This document shows positions 24,023 through 32,600 of a DNA stretch of 64,000 bases, in pieces. Under the pieces are notes generated by a model that saw only the letters and a list, made by a program, of their open reading frames with translations, searched no databases and was not told where the DNA came from. Each line of letters begins with the position of its first letter. Positions within the stretch are counted from its first letter, which is position 1. The stretch is taken from contig JBKCGB010000071.1 of assembly GCA_046303375.1 (NCBI GenBank), positions 5,592-69,591 on the forward strand. The letters run 5' to 3'. The DNA comes from UBA965 sp046303375 (GTDB lineage: Bacteria; Chloroflexota; Chloroflexia; Chloroflexales; Roseiflexaceae). Position numbers and translations under genes: made by a program.

Positions 24023-25198
24023 ATGGCAACCAAACGGCTTTATATGCACCGCAGTCACGATGTTGCCATGGTGCTCGCTCTCTTGATCAACGTGCAGCTC
24101 GCATATTCGTTTGGCACCATTGGTGTTGCTACAATCGACCTCCTTGCCAGGCTCAATATGTCGTATTCACTCCTCGGTGCCATTTCTGTCATCGGTGCAT
24201 TCTTGAGCATGATTTCGATGATGGTCGGAGGTAGTCTTGTCGGGTATATTGGCACACGCAACACGATAATGTACACGACCCCCATCATGTTTGTGTCACA
24301 CATAGCACTAGCCGTGTTTCCTTCTACCACTACGTTAATCGCGGTCAATATAGGCTGGGGGGTCGGATTTGGTGCGCTTTTGATTGCATGCACCGCGGTC
24401 ATCATTGATTGGGAACGTGAACGACGCAAACGCATCATTGACGCATTCCAAGCATCTTGGAATATTGCTGCAATTGTTGGAGCATTACTTGGTGGCGTTT
24501 TTCTCAGCTGGCAATGGACATTTGGTGATGTGATGTGGGCAGCAGCCATTACACTCATTCCACTATGGGTCGGTGTCCTATTCGCTTCTTTTCCAAGTTC
24601 AGGAGTCATCGAAGAAGCAAGTCATCCACTTGCTTCATTCAGTTATATTGCGCAATATCGTGATTTGTTGTTGCTCGGCATCATGATGATTTTGGTGACG
24701 TTTGTACAAAACATTGGGCAAACGTGGTCACCCTTGTACCTTGACTCGCTCGGTGCAAACCCAATAATCAGTGGGGCCGCATTGGCCTCATTCCAAGCAG
24801 CTGTTGCACTCTTTCGCCTCATCAATGGGGTGCTCGTGAGTCGTTTCAGTGCCAAAGTTATCCTCTTTTGTGGTGCCTTGGGTATTTGTGTGTCGGCAGT
24901 GCTCCTCTACACAGTGCCCAATCAGTATGTGGTGTTGTTCGCGTTTATTTTGATGGGTGCCGCGATAGCAGGCACGCAACCAACAGCCATTTCAATTGGT
25001 GTACGACTACACCCCACCAAAAGTGCAGCCCTGAGCAGTGGCATCATGGCACTTGGCGAATTAGGGTTTATCATCAGCACTCCATTGACGGGTTGGGTTG
25101 CAGATGCACATGGAATGTCAGCCGCCATGGCGCTCGCACTCCCATGTGGTATTGCGATGATTATCGCGGTACTCCTTGTACCCCGCACTACTTCGTGA
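24023..25198 (+). CDS. Major facilitator superfamily transporter
   Basis: This 391-residue protein has about twelve hydrophobic helices in two halves. Between helices 2 and 3 is GGSLVGYIGTRNTI, the MFS loop motif (G-x3-D/G-R-x-G-R-x-x type, somewhat degenerate). The counterpart in the second half is VSRFSAKVILFCGA. The central charged loop WERERRKRIIDAFQ follows helix 4. Such carriers use the proton gradient to move small molecules; the substrate is not predictable. AAAGG lies before the ATG. Its position opposite an amino-acid dehydratase gene may hint at an amino-acid or drug exporter, but that is a guess. Confidence 0.9.
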   Translation: MATKRLYMHRSHDVAMVLALLINVQLAYSFGTIGVATIDLLARLNMSYSLLGAISVIGAFLSMISMMVGGSLVGYIGTRNTIMYTTPIMFVSHIALAVFPSTTTLIAVNIGWGVGFGALLIACTAVIIDWERERRKRIIDAFQASWNIAAIVGALLGGVFLSWQWTFGDVMWAAAITLIPLWVGVLFASFPSSGVIEEASHPLASFSYIAQYRDLLLLGIMMILVTFVQNIGQTWSPLYLDSLGANPIISGAALASFQAAVALFRLINGVLVSRFSAKVILFCGALGICVSAVLLYTVPNQYVVLFAFILMGAAIAGTQPTAISIGVRLHPTKSAALSSGIMALGELGFIISTPLTGWVADAHGMSAAMALALPCGIAMIIAVLLVPRTTS

Positions 25199-25202
25199 TT
25201 AT

Positions 25203-25236
25203 TTGTACAATTCAACCTTCTGCGCTACAATAGCGC
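25203..25236 (+). promoter_or_regulatory. Promoter of the copper cluster with an inverted repeat around the -10
   Basis: TTGTAC (25203-25208), a 17-base spacer and TACAAT (25226-25231) form a good sigma-70-type promoter. The inverted repeat GCGCT / AGCGC (25222-25226 and 25232-25236) brackets the -10 with ACAAT between its arms. A repressor bound there would block transcription. The GGAGG ribosome site and ATG at 25247 follow at once, so the leader is very short. Confidence 0.65.
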
Positions 25237-25246
25237 TGGAGGTTCT

Positions 25247-25588
25247 ATGCGGTTCGTACGTACACGTCATTTTGTGCTAGTGTTGAGTGTTTGGTTTATC
25301 ATAGCGTTCCCATGGGCATGTATGCGTCATTGTGCGATGCATGTCGCTTCCATGCATCACCCCGCACAGTTTGTGTGTCAGCTGCAATTCCATGGTGTAG
25401 ACCAAGGAGTTGGATCATCAACACTTGGTTCAAATTCACCATCAGGGGGACCATCTCTGACGTTATTTGTTCTCACGAGTAGCATCGTATTGCTGTATGT
25501 CACACAAACTACAGCATTTCATTCCACCAGCCCACACTGGCAAACTTATTTCCTCACCACACCTGTACCACCGCCAAAGTCTGCCTAA
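25247..25588 (+). CDS. Small membrane protein with a Cys/His/Met cluster, unknown
   Basis: I do not recognise this 113-residue protein. A hydrophobic helix (about residues 8-24) is followed directly by a metal-ligand-rich stretch: Cys25, Met26, His28, Cys29, Met31, His32, Met36, His37, His38 and Cys44. A second hydrophobic helix lies at about residues 70-86, then a Pro-rich tail. The ligand cluster at a membrane border and its place as first gene before SCO1 and PCuAC suggest copper binding or hand-over. GGAGG precedes the ATG with a good gap. A signal peptide reading of helix 1 is possible. Confidence 0.6.
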   Translation: MRFVRTRHFVLVLSVWFIIAFPWACMRHCAMHVASMHHPAQFVCQLQFHGVDQGVGSSTLGSNSPSGGPSLTLFVLTSSIVLLYVTQTTAFHSTSPHWQTYFLTTPVPPPKSA

Positions 25589-25624
25589 TGATTGTGCATC
25601 TTTGCCGATTAGAAAGGACTGCAA

Positions 25625-26212
25625 ATGCGGATTCGACTTCGATTGCTCTGCTGGTATTGTGTGCTAGTTTGTTGCTTGAGTGCATGTAGCACCTACGAAT
25701 TCAAAAACACGCAACTTGCCCCACCAGATCGTGCGTTTGATTTTGCCTTGATTGATCAGAACAATCAATCACAAACACTCGGCGGGATGCGTGGCAATGT
25801 CGTACTAATTTTTTTTGGGTTCACCAATTGTCCAGATGTCTGCCCTGCGACGTTGTCCGACATGCAACTCCTTTACAATCGGCTGGGTGAAGATGCCAAA
25901 GACGTACGCATGGTGTTCATTACAGTAGATCCTGAGCGTGACACGCCCGATAAACTCAAACGGTTTGTGGAGCGCTTTGATGCACGCATCATGGCACTCA
26001 GTGGTGATACTGCAGCGCTACAAGCCACCTATGCTGCCTATGGAGCCGGGGCAACTCGCCGAGAGTTGGCCAATTCAGCACTCAAATACACGATGGATCA
26101 CACGAGCACAATGACTGTTGTTGACAAACAAGGTATGCGCCGCTTACTGGTAGGATTCGCAAGTAATCTCGATGACACCGAGAGCGATATTCGCGCGTTA
26201 ATCAATGAATGA
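25625..26212 (+). CDS. SCO1/SenC-family copper chaperone, lipoprotein
   Basis: SCO proteins deliver copper to the CuA site of cytochrome c oxidase or keep its cysteines reduced. The 195-residue protein has a lipoprotein signal with lipobox LSAC (Cys21). Its thioredoxin-like fold carries the copper ligands Cys69 and Cys73 in NCPDVCPATL and His159 in YTMDHTST, so all three are intact. The segment VDPERDTP is also a family hallmark. The start follows AAAGGA. It is the second gene of the copper cluster. No oxidase subunit gene is in the window. Confidence 0.93.
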   Translation: MRIRLRLLCWYCVLVCCLSACSTYEFKNTQLAPPDRAFDFALIDQNNQSQTLGGMRGNVVLIFFGFTNCPDVCPATLSDMQLLYNRLGEDAKDVRMVFITVDPERDTPDKLKRFVERFDARIMALSGDTAALQATYAAYGAGATRRELANSALKYTMDHTSTMTVVDKQGMRRLLVGFASNLDDTESDIRALINE

Positions 26213-26231
26213 CGACAAAAGGACTTAGATA

Positions 26232-26747
26232 ATGAAACGACACATGATTGGTTTGCTGGTTTTATTGAGCATAACGATTAGTGCCTGCGGAATGCACTCA
26301 CCAGCGAACAAAATGCAACACCAAACCGACATGAACGGTGGTGAAATGGTACTGCCCACACCAGACATGCAGGCACCAATTGCAGCTTCGATCAAAAATA
26401 TCCGCTTATCGGATCCGTGGGCACGTCCAAGCACCAAGGGAGAAAACAGTGCAAGTTATGTCATCATCAACAACGGTGGTGAGGCAGACACACTGGTAGC
26501 TGTAACTGGGGTAGTAGCAAGCAACCTCGAGTTGCACATGGTCGAAAACGTCGATGGAGTGATGAAAATGCGTCCTGTTGAAGGCGGCATTCCCATCCCT
26601 GGCAACAACATTCAAACACTGCAACCAGGTGGATACCACATTATGATGATTGGGCTAACCCGTGATTTGCGCGCCGGCGACACGTTCGATTTGACACTCA
26701 CGTTTGCACAAGCAGGTGATGTCACGATTTCTGTCACGGTACGTTGA
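26232..26747 (+). CDS. PCuAC-type periplasmic copper chaperone, lipoprotein
   Basis: PCuAC (DUF461) proteins bind Cu(I) outside the membrane and pass it to SCO or directly to cytochrome oxidase. The conserved site is complete: His102, Met113, His136 and Met138 (in LELHMVEN, VMKM and GGYHIMM). A lipobox SAC (Cys19) indicates membrane attachment. The N-terminal region after Cys19 is extra rich in Met and His and could form another loose site. AAAGGA precedes the ATG. It lies 19 bases after the SCO gene, and its stop overlaps the start of the next gene (TGATG). Confidence 0.93.
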   Translation: MKRHMIGLLVLLSITISACGMHSPANKMQHQTDMNGGEMVLPTPDMQAPIAASIKNIRLSDPWARPSTKGENSASYVIINNGGEADTLVAVTGVVASNLELHMVENVDGVMKMRPVEGGIPIPGNNIQTLQPGGYHIMMIGLTRDLRAGDTFDLTLTFAQAGDVTISVTVR

Positions 26748-27076
26748 TGTTTACTCGTGCGCGTCGTTTACTATTCGTCATTGTACTGATTGGCTGTGCC
26801 CTAGCCAGCGGATACTGGTTGTATGAAACGGCGCGCACAGTCGAACTCACCATTACCGACCCACAACAGGCGTTGCCCTCACAAATCACGCTCATCCGCG
26901 GCATTAAAGATGTGCTCGTCATCAAAAACGTGAGCGCGAGTACAGTCACCGTAGCAGGTACGACACTCGCCCCAGGTCAACAGTTTCGCCAATACTACCG
27001 AAGTGCAGGTGAGTATTCGTTTACCTGCAGTGTGCATAATGGACAAACGTTGCACGTCATCGTACGTGAACCATGA
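26747..27076 (+). CDS. Membrane-anchored cupredoxin-like domain protein
   Basis: This 109-residue protein has one N-terminal membrane helix (residues 8-25) and an outside beta-sandwich of about 75 residues. The end YSFTCSVHNGQTLHVIV resembles the Cys-x2-His loop of cupredoxins (Cys94, His97, with His103 near), but the first-half His that normally completes a blue-copper site is not visible near residues 60-68. It may bind copper differently or have lost the site. The ATG overlaps the PCuAC stop, which gives tight coupling and supports a copper role. It ends 17 bases before the next candidate frame. Confidence 0.7.
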   Translation: MFTRARRLLFVIVLIGCALASGYWLYETARTVELTITDPQQALPSQITLIRGIKDVLVIKNVSASTVTVAGTTLAPGQQFRQYYRSAGEYSFTCSVHNGQTLHVIVREP

Positions 27077-27111
27077 TTATTGTTTCGTGATAATTGATTG
27101 GGGCAAATCTG

Positions 27112-27753
27112 GTGCAAGCACAAATCGATGCAGCACACGCCAACGAGCGTGCGACGCTTGCGACACTCCCAGTGTGTGATGACAATGGCGTGATTCTCTG
27201 TGATGTGCAAGGGGTTTCGTTGGCACTTCATGCACTCTACTATGGTCACCGCGATCTCGCGCACGCCATTGCAGCACGATGTACGCGTCTTGATTTGTTT
27301 AGTGCGGCCGCACTCAATCGAGTTGCAGCACTGCACTCAATGCTGCATGTAAACCCGATGAGAGTACATGATTGGGCAGGTGACGGTTTTCATGCGCTGG
27401 GTTTGGCGTGTTTCTTTGCCGCTCCAGACACAGCACAGCTGTGTATTGCATCTGGCGCTGACGTCAACCGTGCCTCAAACAATCATTTCCACGTAGCACC
27501 TATACACTCCGCAGCTGCAGCCGATAACATGAGAATCGTGCAGATGTTGCTCGACGCCGGTGCAGATGCCAATCTAGTACAGCACGACGGCTTTCGTGCA
27601 CTACACACTGCGGCACAGCACGGCAATCGGGCCATGTGCGCACTCTTGCTTGCCTATGGCGCAGACCGGTATGCACAGACGAGTCAAGGACTGACCGCAC
27701 TCGATATCGCAGCAGCACACCAGCACACACAGCTCCGAAATATACTCTTATAA
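27112..27753 (+). CDS. Ankyrin-repeat protein
   Basis: The 213-residue protein is built of about six ankyrin-type units. Clear ones are HVAPIHSAAAADNMRIVQML, DGFRALHTAAQHGNRAMCAL and QGLTALDIAAAHQHTQLRNI, each with the TxLHxAA-like turn and a GAD end. It has no signal peptide, so it should act in the cytoplasm as a binding scaffold. The GTG at 27112 follows TGGGG by 8 bases; a TTG six codons earlier is the alternative. It lies 35 bases downstream of the copper cluster and could be its last gene, although no metal link is visible. Confidence 0.8.
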   Translation: MQAQIDAAHANERATLATLPVCDDNGVILCDVQGVSLALHALYYGHRDLAHAIAARCTRLDLFSAAALNRVAALHSMLHVNPMRVHDWAGDGFHALGLACFFAAPDTAQLCIASGADVNRASNNHFHVAPIHSAAAADNMRIVQMLLDAGADANLVQHDGFRALHTAAQHGNRAMCALLLAYGADRYAQTSQGLTALDIAAAHQHTQLRNILL

Positions 27754-27757
27754 ACTG

Positions 27758-28675
27758 TTATGCGTCAGGGTTTGGATTCCACCAGCACGGTCCCTTGCCT
27801 GCACGCGCCTGCAGCGCACGTTGCTGGATATCATCACGCTGCGCGGTAGTCAGTGGTTGGAACTGCGCATATGCGGCAAAGACGTGGTCTTGCTCGTTGG
27901 GAAAACTCATGCCCAACAAGGCCACATCCGGATCAACGGTAAGCGTGAAATGCAGACACTCTGCAGGTGTTAATACATCACTACTGGCAGCCCCATCGAT
28001 CCCTCCCGACGACCGCTTACCACGCGGTCGTTGTGTAAGTGGTGCGCCATACCCGGTCGTGTCAGCGACTAATTTGCCAGCTCCAAAGGTTTTAAAGCAG
28101 ACACTCCCGACTCCCTGCGCTCGACAGAGGGGCAACGTATCGGTCATGTAGCGCGAATCAACAAACGCACCAATCGCAAACATGGCCACATCACACCATC
28201 CATCAAGAATCGCTTGGCGAAGGACATCGGGATGATGAGAAGATATGCCCATGTGGCGGATTTTGCCCGCAGCTTTGAGATGCTTGGCTTCTGCGAACAA
28301 ACCATTTGGTGCAGTCAGTCGCCTGTATTCGTCTAGGCTTGACAGCCCGTGGAACAAATAGGCGTCAATATGCGAAAACCCCAAGCGCTGGAGTGATTCA
28401 GCAAGTTGATCAGTAAGCGGGCGCGTAAAATCATCAATTTTATCGATAACATAAACATCGTCCCGCCGCGATCGCACTGCTGCACCCACAATCTGCTCTG
28501 AAAATCCATCCTCGTAACCGGGAGCAGTATCCACGACATTAACCCCTGCATCCAATGCACGCGTTAGCGTCGCAACGCATGTCTCGAGCGGCAACGAACG
28601 GTCAGCAAGATCGCCGGCAGCGATTTGAGATGCCATAAATCCAGTCCGGCCAAGTGGTCGATAGCGCATTTGCAT
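27758..28675 (-). CDS. Aldo/keto reductase
   Basis: This 305-residue NAD(P)H-dependent reductase fold shows the catalytic Asp and Tyr in VVDTAPGYEDG, Lys in VIDKID, and His in YLFHGL. A central insertion rich in Arg, Gly and Ser (RPRGKRSSGGIDGAASS) precedes the second half and is unusual. The C-terminal segment CWWNPNPDA holds a Cys. The start follows GAGG by 5 bases, and that site lies within the end of the terC gene, so the two are one transcript. The substrate is unknown. Confidence 0.88.
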   Translation of the reverse strand: MQMRYRPLGRTGFMASQIAAGDLADRSLPLETCVATLTRALDAGVNVVDTAPGYEDGFSEQIVGAAVRSRRDDVYVIDKIDDFTRPLTDQLAESLQRLGFSHIDAYLFHGLSSLDEYRRLTAPNGLFAEAKHLKAAGKIRHMGISSHHPDVLRQAILDGWCDVAMFAIGAFVDSRYMTDTLPLCRAQGVGSVCFKTFGAGKLVADTTGYGAPLTQRPRGKRSSGGIDGAASSDVLTPAECLHFTLTVDPDVALLGMSFPNEQDHVFAAYAQFQPLTTAQRDDIQQRALQARAGKGPCWWNPNPDA

Positions 28676-28683
28676 ACATACCT

Positions 28684-29442
28684 CTATGAATGCGACGTGT
28701 CTTCTTCGATATTTTTGTGGAGGCGTACTGGCGCACTTGCACGCATGCGCATGTTGATCAGTTCCACGAGTACCGAGAAGCCCATAGCAAAGTATATATA
28801 GCCCTTTTCGATATGGAAGTCGAGGCCCTCGGCAACAAGCGACATACCGATCAACGTCAGAAATGAGAGTGCAAGTATCTTGAGCGTGGGGTGTTGGTCG
28901 ATGAATCGGCTAAGTGTATCCGCAAAGAGGAGCATAATCATCATGGCAATTACGATGGAAGTAACCATGATTGGCAGATTATCTGACAACCCGACCGCAG
29001 TAATGACTGAATCCAACGAGAAGACGATGTCAAGCAAGCCAATTTGCATGACCGTACTCCAAAAACTAGCCAGCTTACGTTGTGTACCAGCATCGGCATG
29101 GTGACCTTCGAGACTGTGGTGCATCTCAATGGTGCTCTTGGCAAGCAGAAATAACCCACCAGCCAGTAGAATCAAATCTCGGCCCGAGATTTCATATGAT
29201 GCGACAACAAACAGGGGTTGCACGAGTTGCATAATCCACGTCAACGAAAAAAGTAGCAATATACGTGTAACTAACGCAACTATCAAGCCGATTCGACGCG
29301 CAGATTGTTGTTGTGCGGCGGGCAGTTTCCCCGCCAGAATAGCAATGAAAATCACATTATCGACACCGAGGACAACTTCGAGGAATGTAAGCGTAATAAG
29401 AGTGACAAGACCAGCCGACGTAAACATTGATACCCAATCCAT
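28684..29442 (-). CDS. TerC-family integral membrane protein
   Basis: This 252-residue protein has about seven hydrophobic helices. The acidic membrane motifs of the family are present: LEVVLGVDNVIF early and DIVFSLDSVITAVGL in the second half. TerC/Alx/YceF proteins are linked to tellurite resistance and to manganese export during secretion stress. AAGGAG precedes the ATG. Upstream I looked for a yybP-ykoY manganese riboswitch, common before this family, and saw none. The gap of about 170 bases to the giant gene is shared by divergent promoters. Confidence 0.9.
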   Translation of the reverse strand: MDWVSMFTSAGLVTLITLTFLEVVLGVDNVIFIAILAGKLPAAQQQSARRIGLIVALVTRILLLFSLTWIMQLVQPLFVVASYEISGRDLILLAGGLFLLAKSTIEMHHSLEGHHADAGTQRKLASFWSTVMQIGLLDIVFSLDSVITAVGLSDNLPIMVTSIVIAMMIMLLFADTLSRFIDQHPTLKILALSFLTLIGMSLVAEGLDFHIEKGYIYFAMGFSVLVELINMRMRASAPVRLHKNIEEDTSHS

Positions 29443-29549
29443 ATTAGACTCCTTAGAAACAATTCTGAAACATCACTCGTAATTGTATGATATTTCACTA
29501 AAAATTGCCTACGATTCCACCGAAATAATCAAAACAATCATATATTCTA

Positions 29550-29578
29550 TTGACGTTTGTATCACTGTTTGCTACTGT
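29550..29578 (+). promoter_or_regulatory. Candidate promoter of the giant secreted protein gene
   Basis: TTGACG (29550-29555) and TACTGT (29573-29578) are 17 bases apart, about 38 bases before the chosen ATG at 29617. The -35 is close to consensus and the -10 is weak. Confidence 0.5.
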
Positions 29579-29616
29579 TGTACTGTATTTTCCATATCAC
29601 CAATGGGAGCGAGTAT

Positions 29617-32600
29617 ATGTCAGTCCAAGGCACACGTCTCCGTGCAGTGGCGTTACACATCAGTCTGATTATCGCCACACTTGTTGCACTTTTCCCATTG
29701 CCTGAAACCACAGCAGCACATGTACTCACACCCAAACGCATACTCACACCCAAAAAGACCACCGCCACATACGCAACTCCCGCCAACGAATCAGATTATT
29801 ACGTGGTATTCGGCCAATCCAAAACAACAACGTCGCGCACGGTTGTCCTGAACTGGAGCTCAGCGCCTAACGGCATTAGCACCTACAAAATCTATAGACG
29901 CACTGTACCTGGAGTGGCAGATACACTTGTGGGGACAACCGGCATCGTGCAATCGTCAAGTGATCTATCCACGATGTTGGGAACCGACGTGCAAAGTCGT
30001 CTCAGCGTCGCATTGAACACGACTGGATTGATGACTGATACGCTGAGCATTTCTCAACTGTATGACACGTTTCTCAACCTCAATCAAGTATCGACGCCCG
30101 CTGAAACAATCACTAAAACGGTTATTGCAGCCCAACGCTATCCCGAACTCGCAAATGCCCTCGGCCTCGGATTCACTGACACGATGAGCACCAATCTGAC
30201 AAGTGTATTGCGCTATACCGTCAAGGAAGCAGTAATCATTTCTGATGTACTGACTGAAATCACTGTTGGGAGTGTCACTATCAGTCCAGACGGACGCACG
30301 ACTACAATTCCAACACCCTCAAATCTGCGTGAAGCTGGCGTATACGACGGACCGGGCGACCTGGGCATTATCAATTCACGGCGGATTATTACTGCCGCAG
30401 AACGCTACGATGCTCAAATCATGCAAAGTGAAATCAACAATGATGGCAAAGTTTATTTGATATGGGACAAAGGCCGCACTCTGGCAGTAAATCGTATGGT
30501 ACGTGGCTATAATGTGTACCGACGATTACCCACCGGAGTCATCGCCTCATGGACCAAACTTAACACAAATCCAGTCACAATGACTGCATCGCAACCATAT
30601 GCGCCAAGTCGGTTTACTCAGGCTGATGGACGCACATATGCGAGTTTTTACGATGATCCATACTTCTTTATTGACGACAGTAGCGGTTTTTCGTCCACAT
30701 ATCGTTCGTGGTCGTATCGCGTGTGCGCTGTTGACCTCGCTGGCACCGAAGGCGCATGTTCTGCATCTGTTACAGCGGTAAAACGCGATCTCACACCACC
30801 CACAGACGTAACCAACTTAACCGCGGCAAGTGTCTACCCTGCACCTGGCTCACGCGTGCCAAGTAGTGTGCGGTTGACCTGGAGTTATGCAGACGCTGCA
30901 CAACTAATGCCATCGAATGGTGGTGATTTACCAAAGTTTTTTATCACACGTGCTATTACAACCGGTATACGACTCAATAATTGGACGGTAGTTGCATCAA
31001 ACATTGCATCTACTAGTGCCGTAACAGCAACCTATGTATTCACTGATACACCACCCATTAATACAATGTACTGGTACCGTATCCAAGTACGTGACAATGC
31101 CGGCAATTGGTCTGCCGCAAGCACACCTGTAAAAGGGGCCGTATACGATCGCTTACCACCAGCCAAGCCAGTATTGGCATCACCGCAAATGAAACGTCCA
31201 TGCTATGACAAGCTTCCACCGCGCCTGCGTGTCACGAGTGACGTCAAACAAGTTGTCTTATCACGCCGATTATCACAAGCGGGTGAATGGCGAATTGTGC
31301 GGCGCTTGCGACCAAATACTGCTCGAGGCAATCCGCTCGGCGTGGATATTGTTGACAAATACGTCACACCACTACCCAACACACCTGTCTATTACAAAAT
31401 CGAATACTTTGATGCTTACGGTAACGTGAGTGAGCCTGCGGTATTGTGTGTCCGTGGCAATAGTCCAAATGACCTGGTACCACCCCGCTTTCGCGTTAAT
31501 ATTGGCAACAACGAAAATGGTGCAATGCGCACCGTGACGGTCGACTTTGGCGGAACAACAGATATTTTTTCACGAACGGTTGTGATTGCACGGCCAACAT
31601 CAACGAATCCGGTGGCAGTCACGAATAATGTGGTACCTGGAAATGCGAGCACGTACAGCTTTCAAATCGATGTTGGCGAATCATTACGTGTGGGAGCAGT
31701 CGCATCGGCGCTCACCGCTACAACAACGCTTTCTACGACACTAAACAGCCGCTGGTTACGTAATGTCAATAATTTCTTGAATCTGAATGCTAACCCTGCA
31801 GCAACAACATTTCTTGATACACCGCGCAACATGACTAATTTGGGCACGTTGTCGGTGATGCGTAGTAGTCGCAACAACGAGAGCTGTACTGAAACAAGCA
31901 CATCACCGATGAAGGTCTGCGCTACGATTAGTAACACGGGCTACCTCAAAAACGAAAAGCCACCCATGGTTGCACTCTTTCGGCGTATCGTACCCAGTGT
32001 CATCGGCACACAAGCTGCCAACAGTGTGCCATGGATTCAAGTAACACCGATTACAGAATGGACACTTAAAGGACGCATGTATATCGTAGAAGACACGACC
32101 GTGTTTGATCCTAGCCGTTCCTACGAGTACATGGCTGTCGCACATAGCAGCACAAGTTATGAAGTAATTGGTTACTTTGGTGCAACGACGCTGATTGGGC
32201 TCAAACCAACATCAACGGTTGTTGATATCGGCATGCCAGCAACGATTTCGACAGTCCCAAATGCACTTCCTGCCCGTTGTATCGTGAGCGGGATGTTGGC
32301 GACTGCTGAATACCTCGAAATCAACGAATCGAATTTAAGCGCGCTCCCGCCGTATTTCGCAGACGAGAATGGAGACGTATCCAATACTTTTAGTTTGGGC
32401 AATAATTTCACCTTTACTGCAGACAAGATTATCCGTGCAAAAACAAGTACGTGTGCGATCGTCGACCCAGCGACTACCAACAAAGAACTCTATCTCGTTG
32501 GTACTGTCTCAGCAGGATCACGCATCGTCAACAGCAACGTGGCAGTGTATCGAGCGGCACTAAGTGCCCCTGGAGTGTTCGAATCGACGAGTTTTGTTGT

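Noticed and set aside
29443..29616. Possible yybP-ykoY manganese riboswitch before terC
   Set aside because: I looked for the paired GGGGAGUAG-like loops and helices on the minus strand and did not find them.
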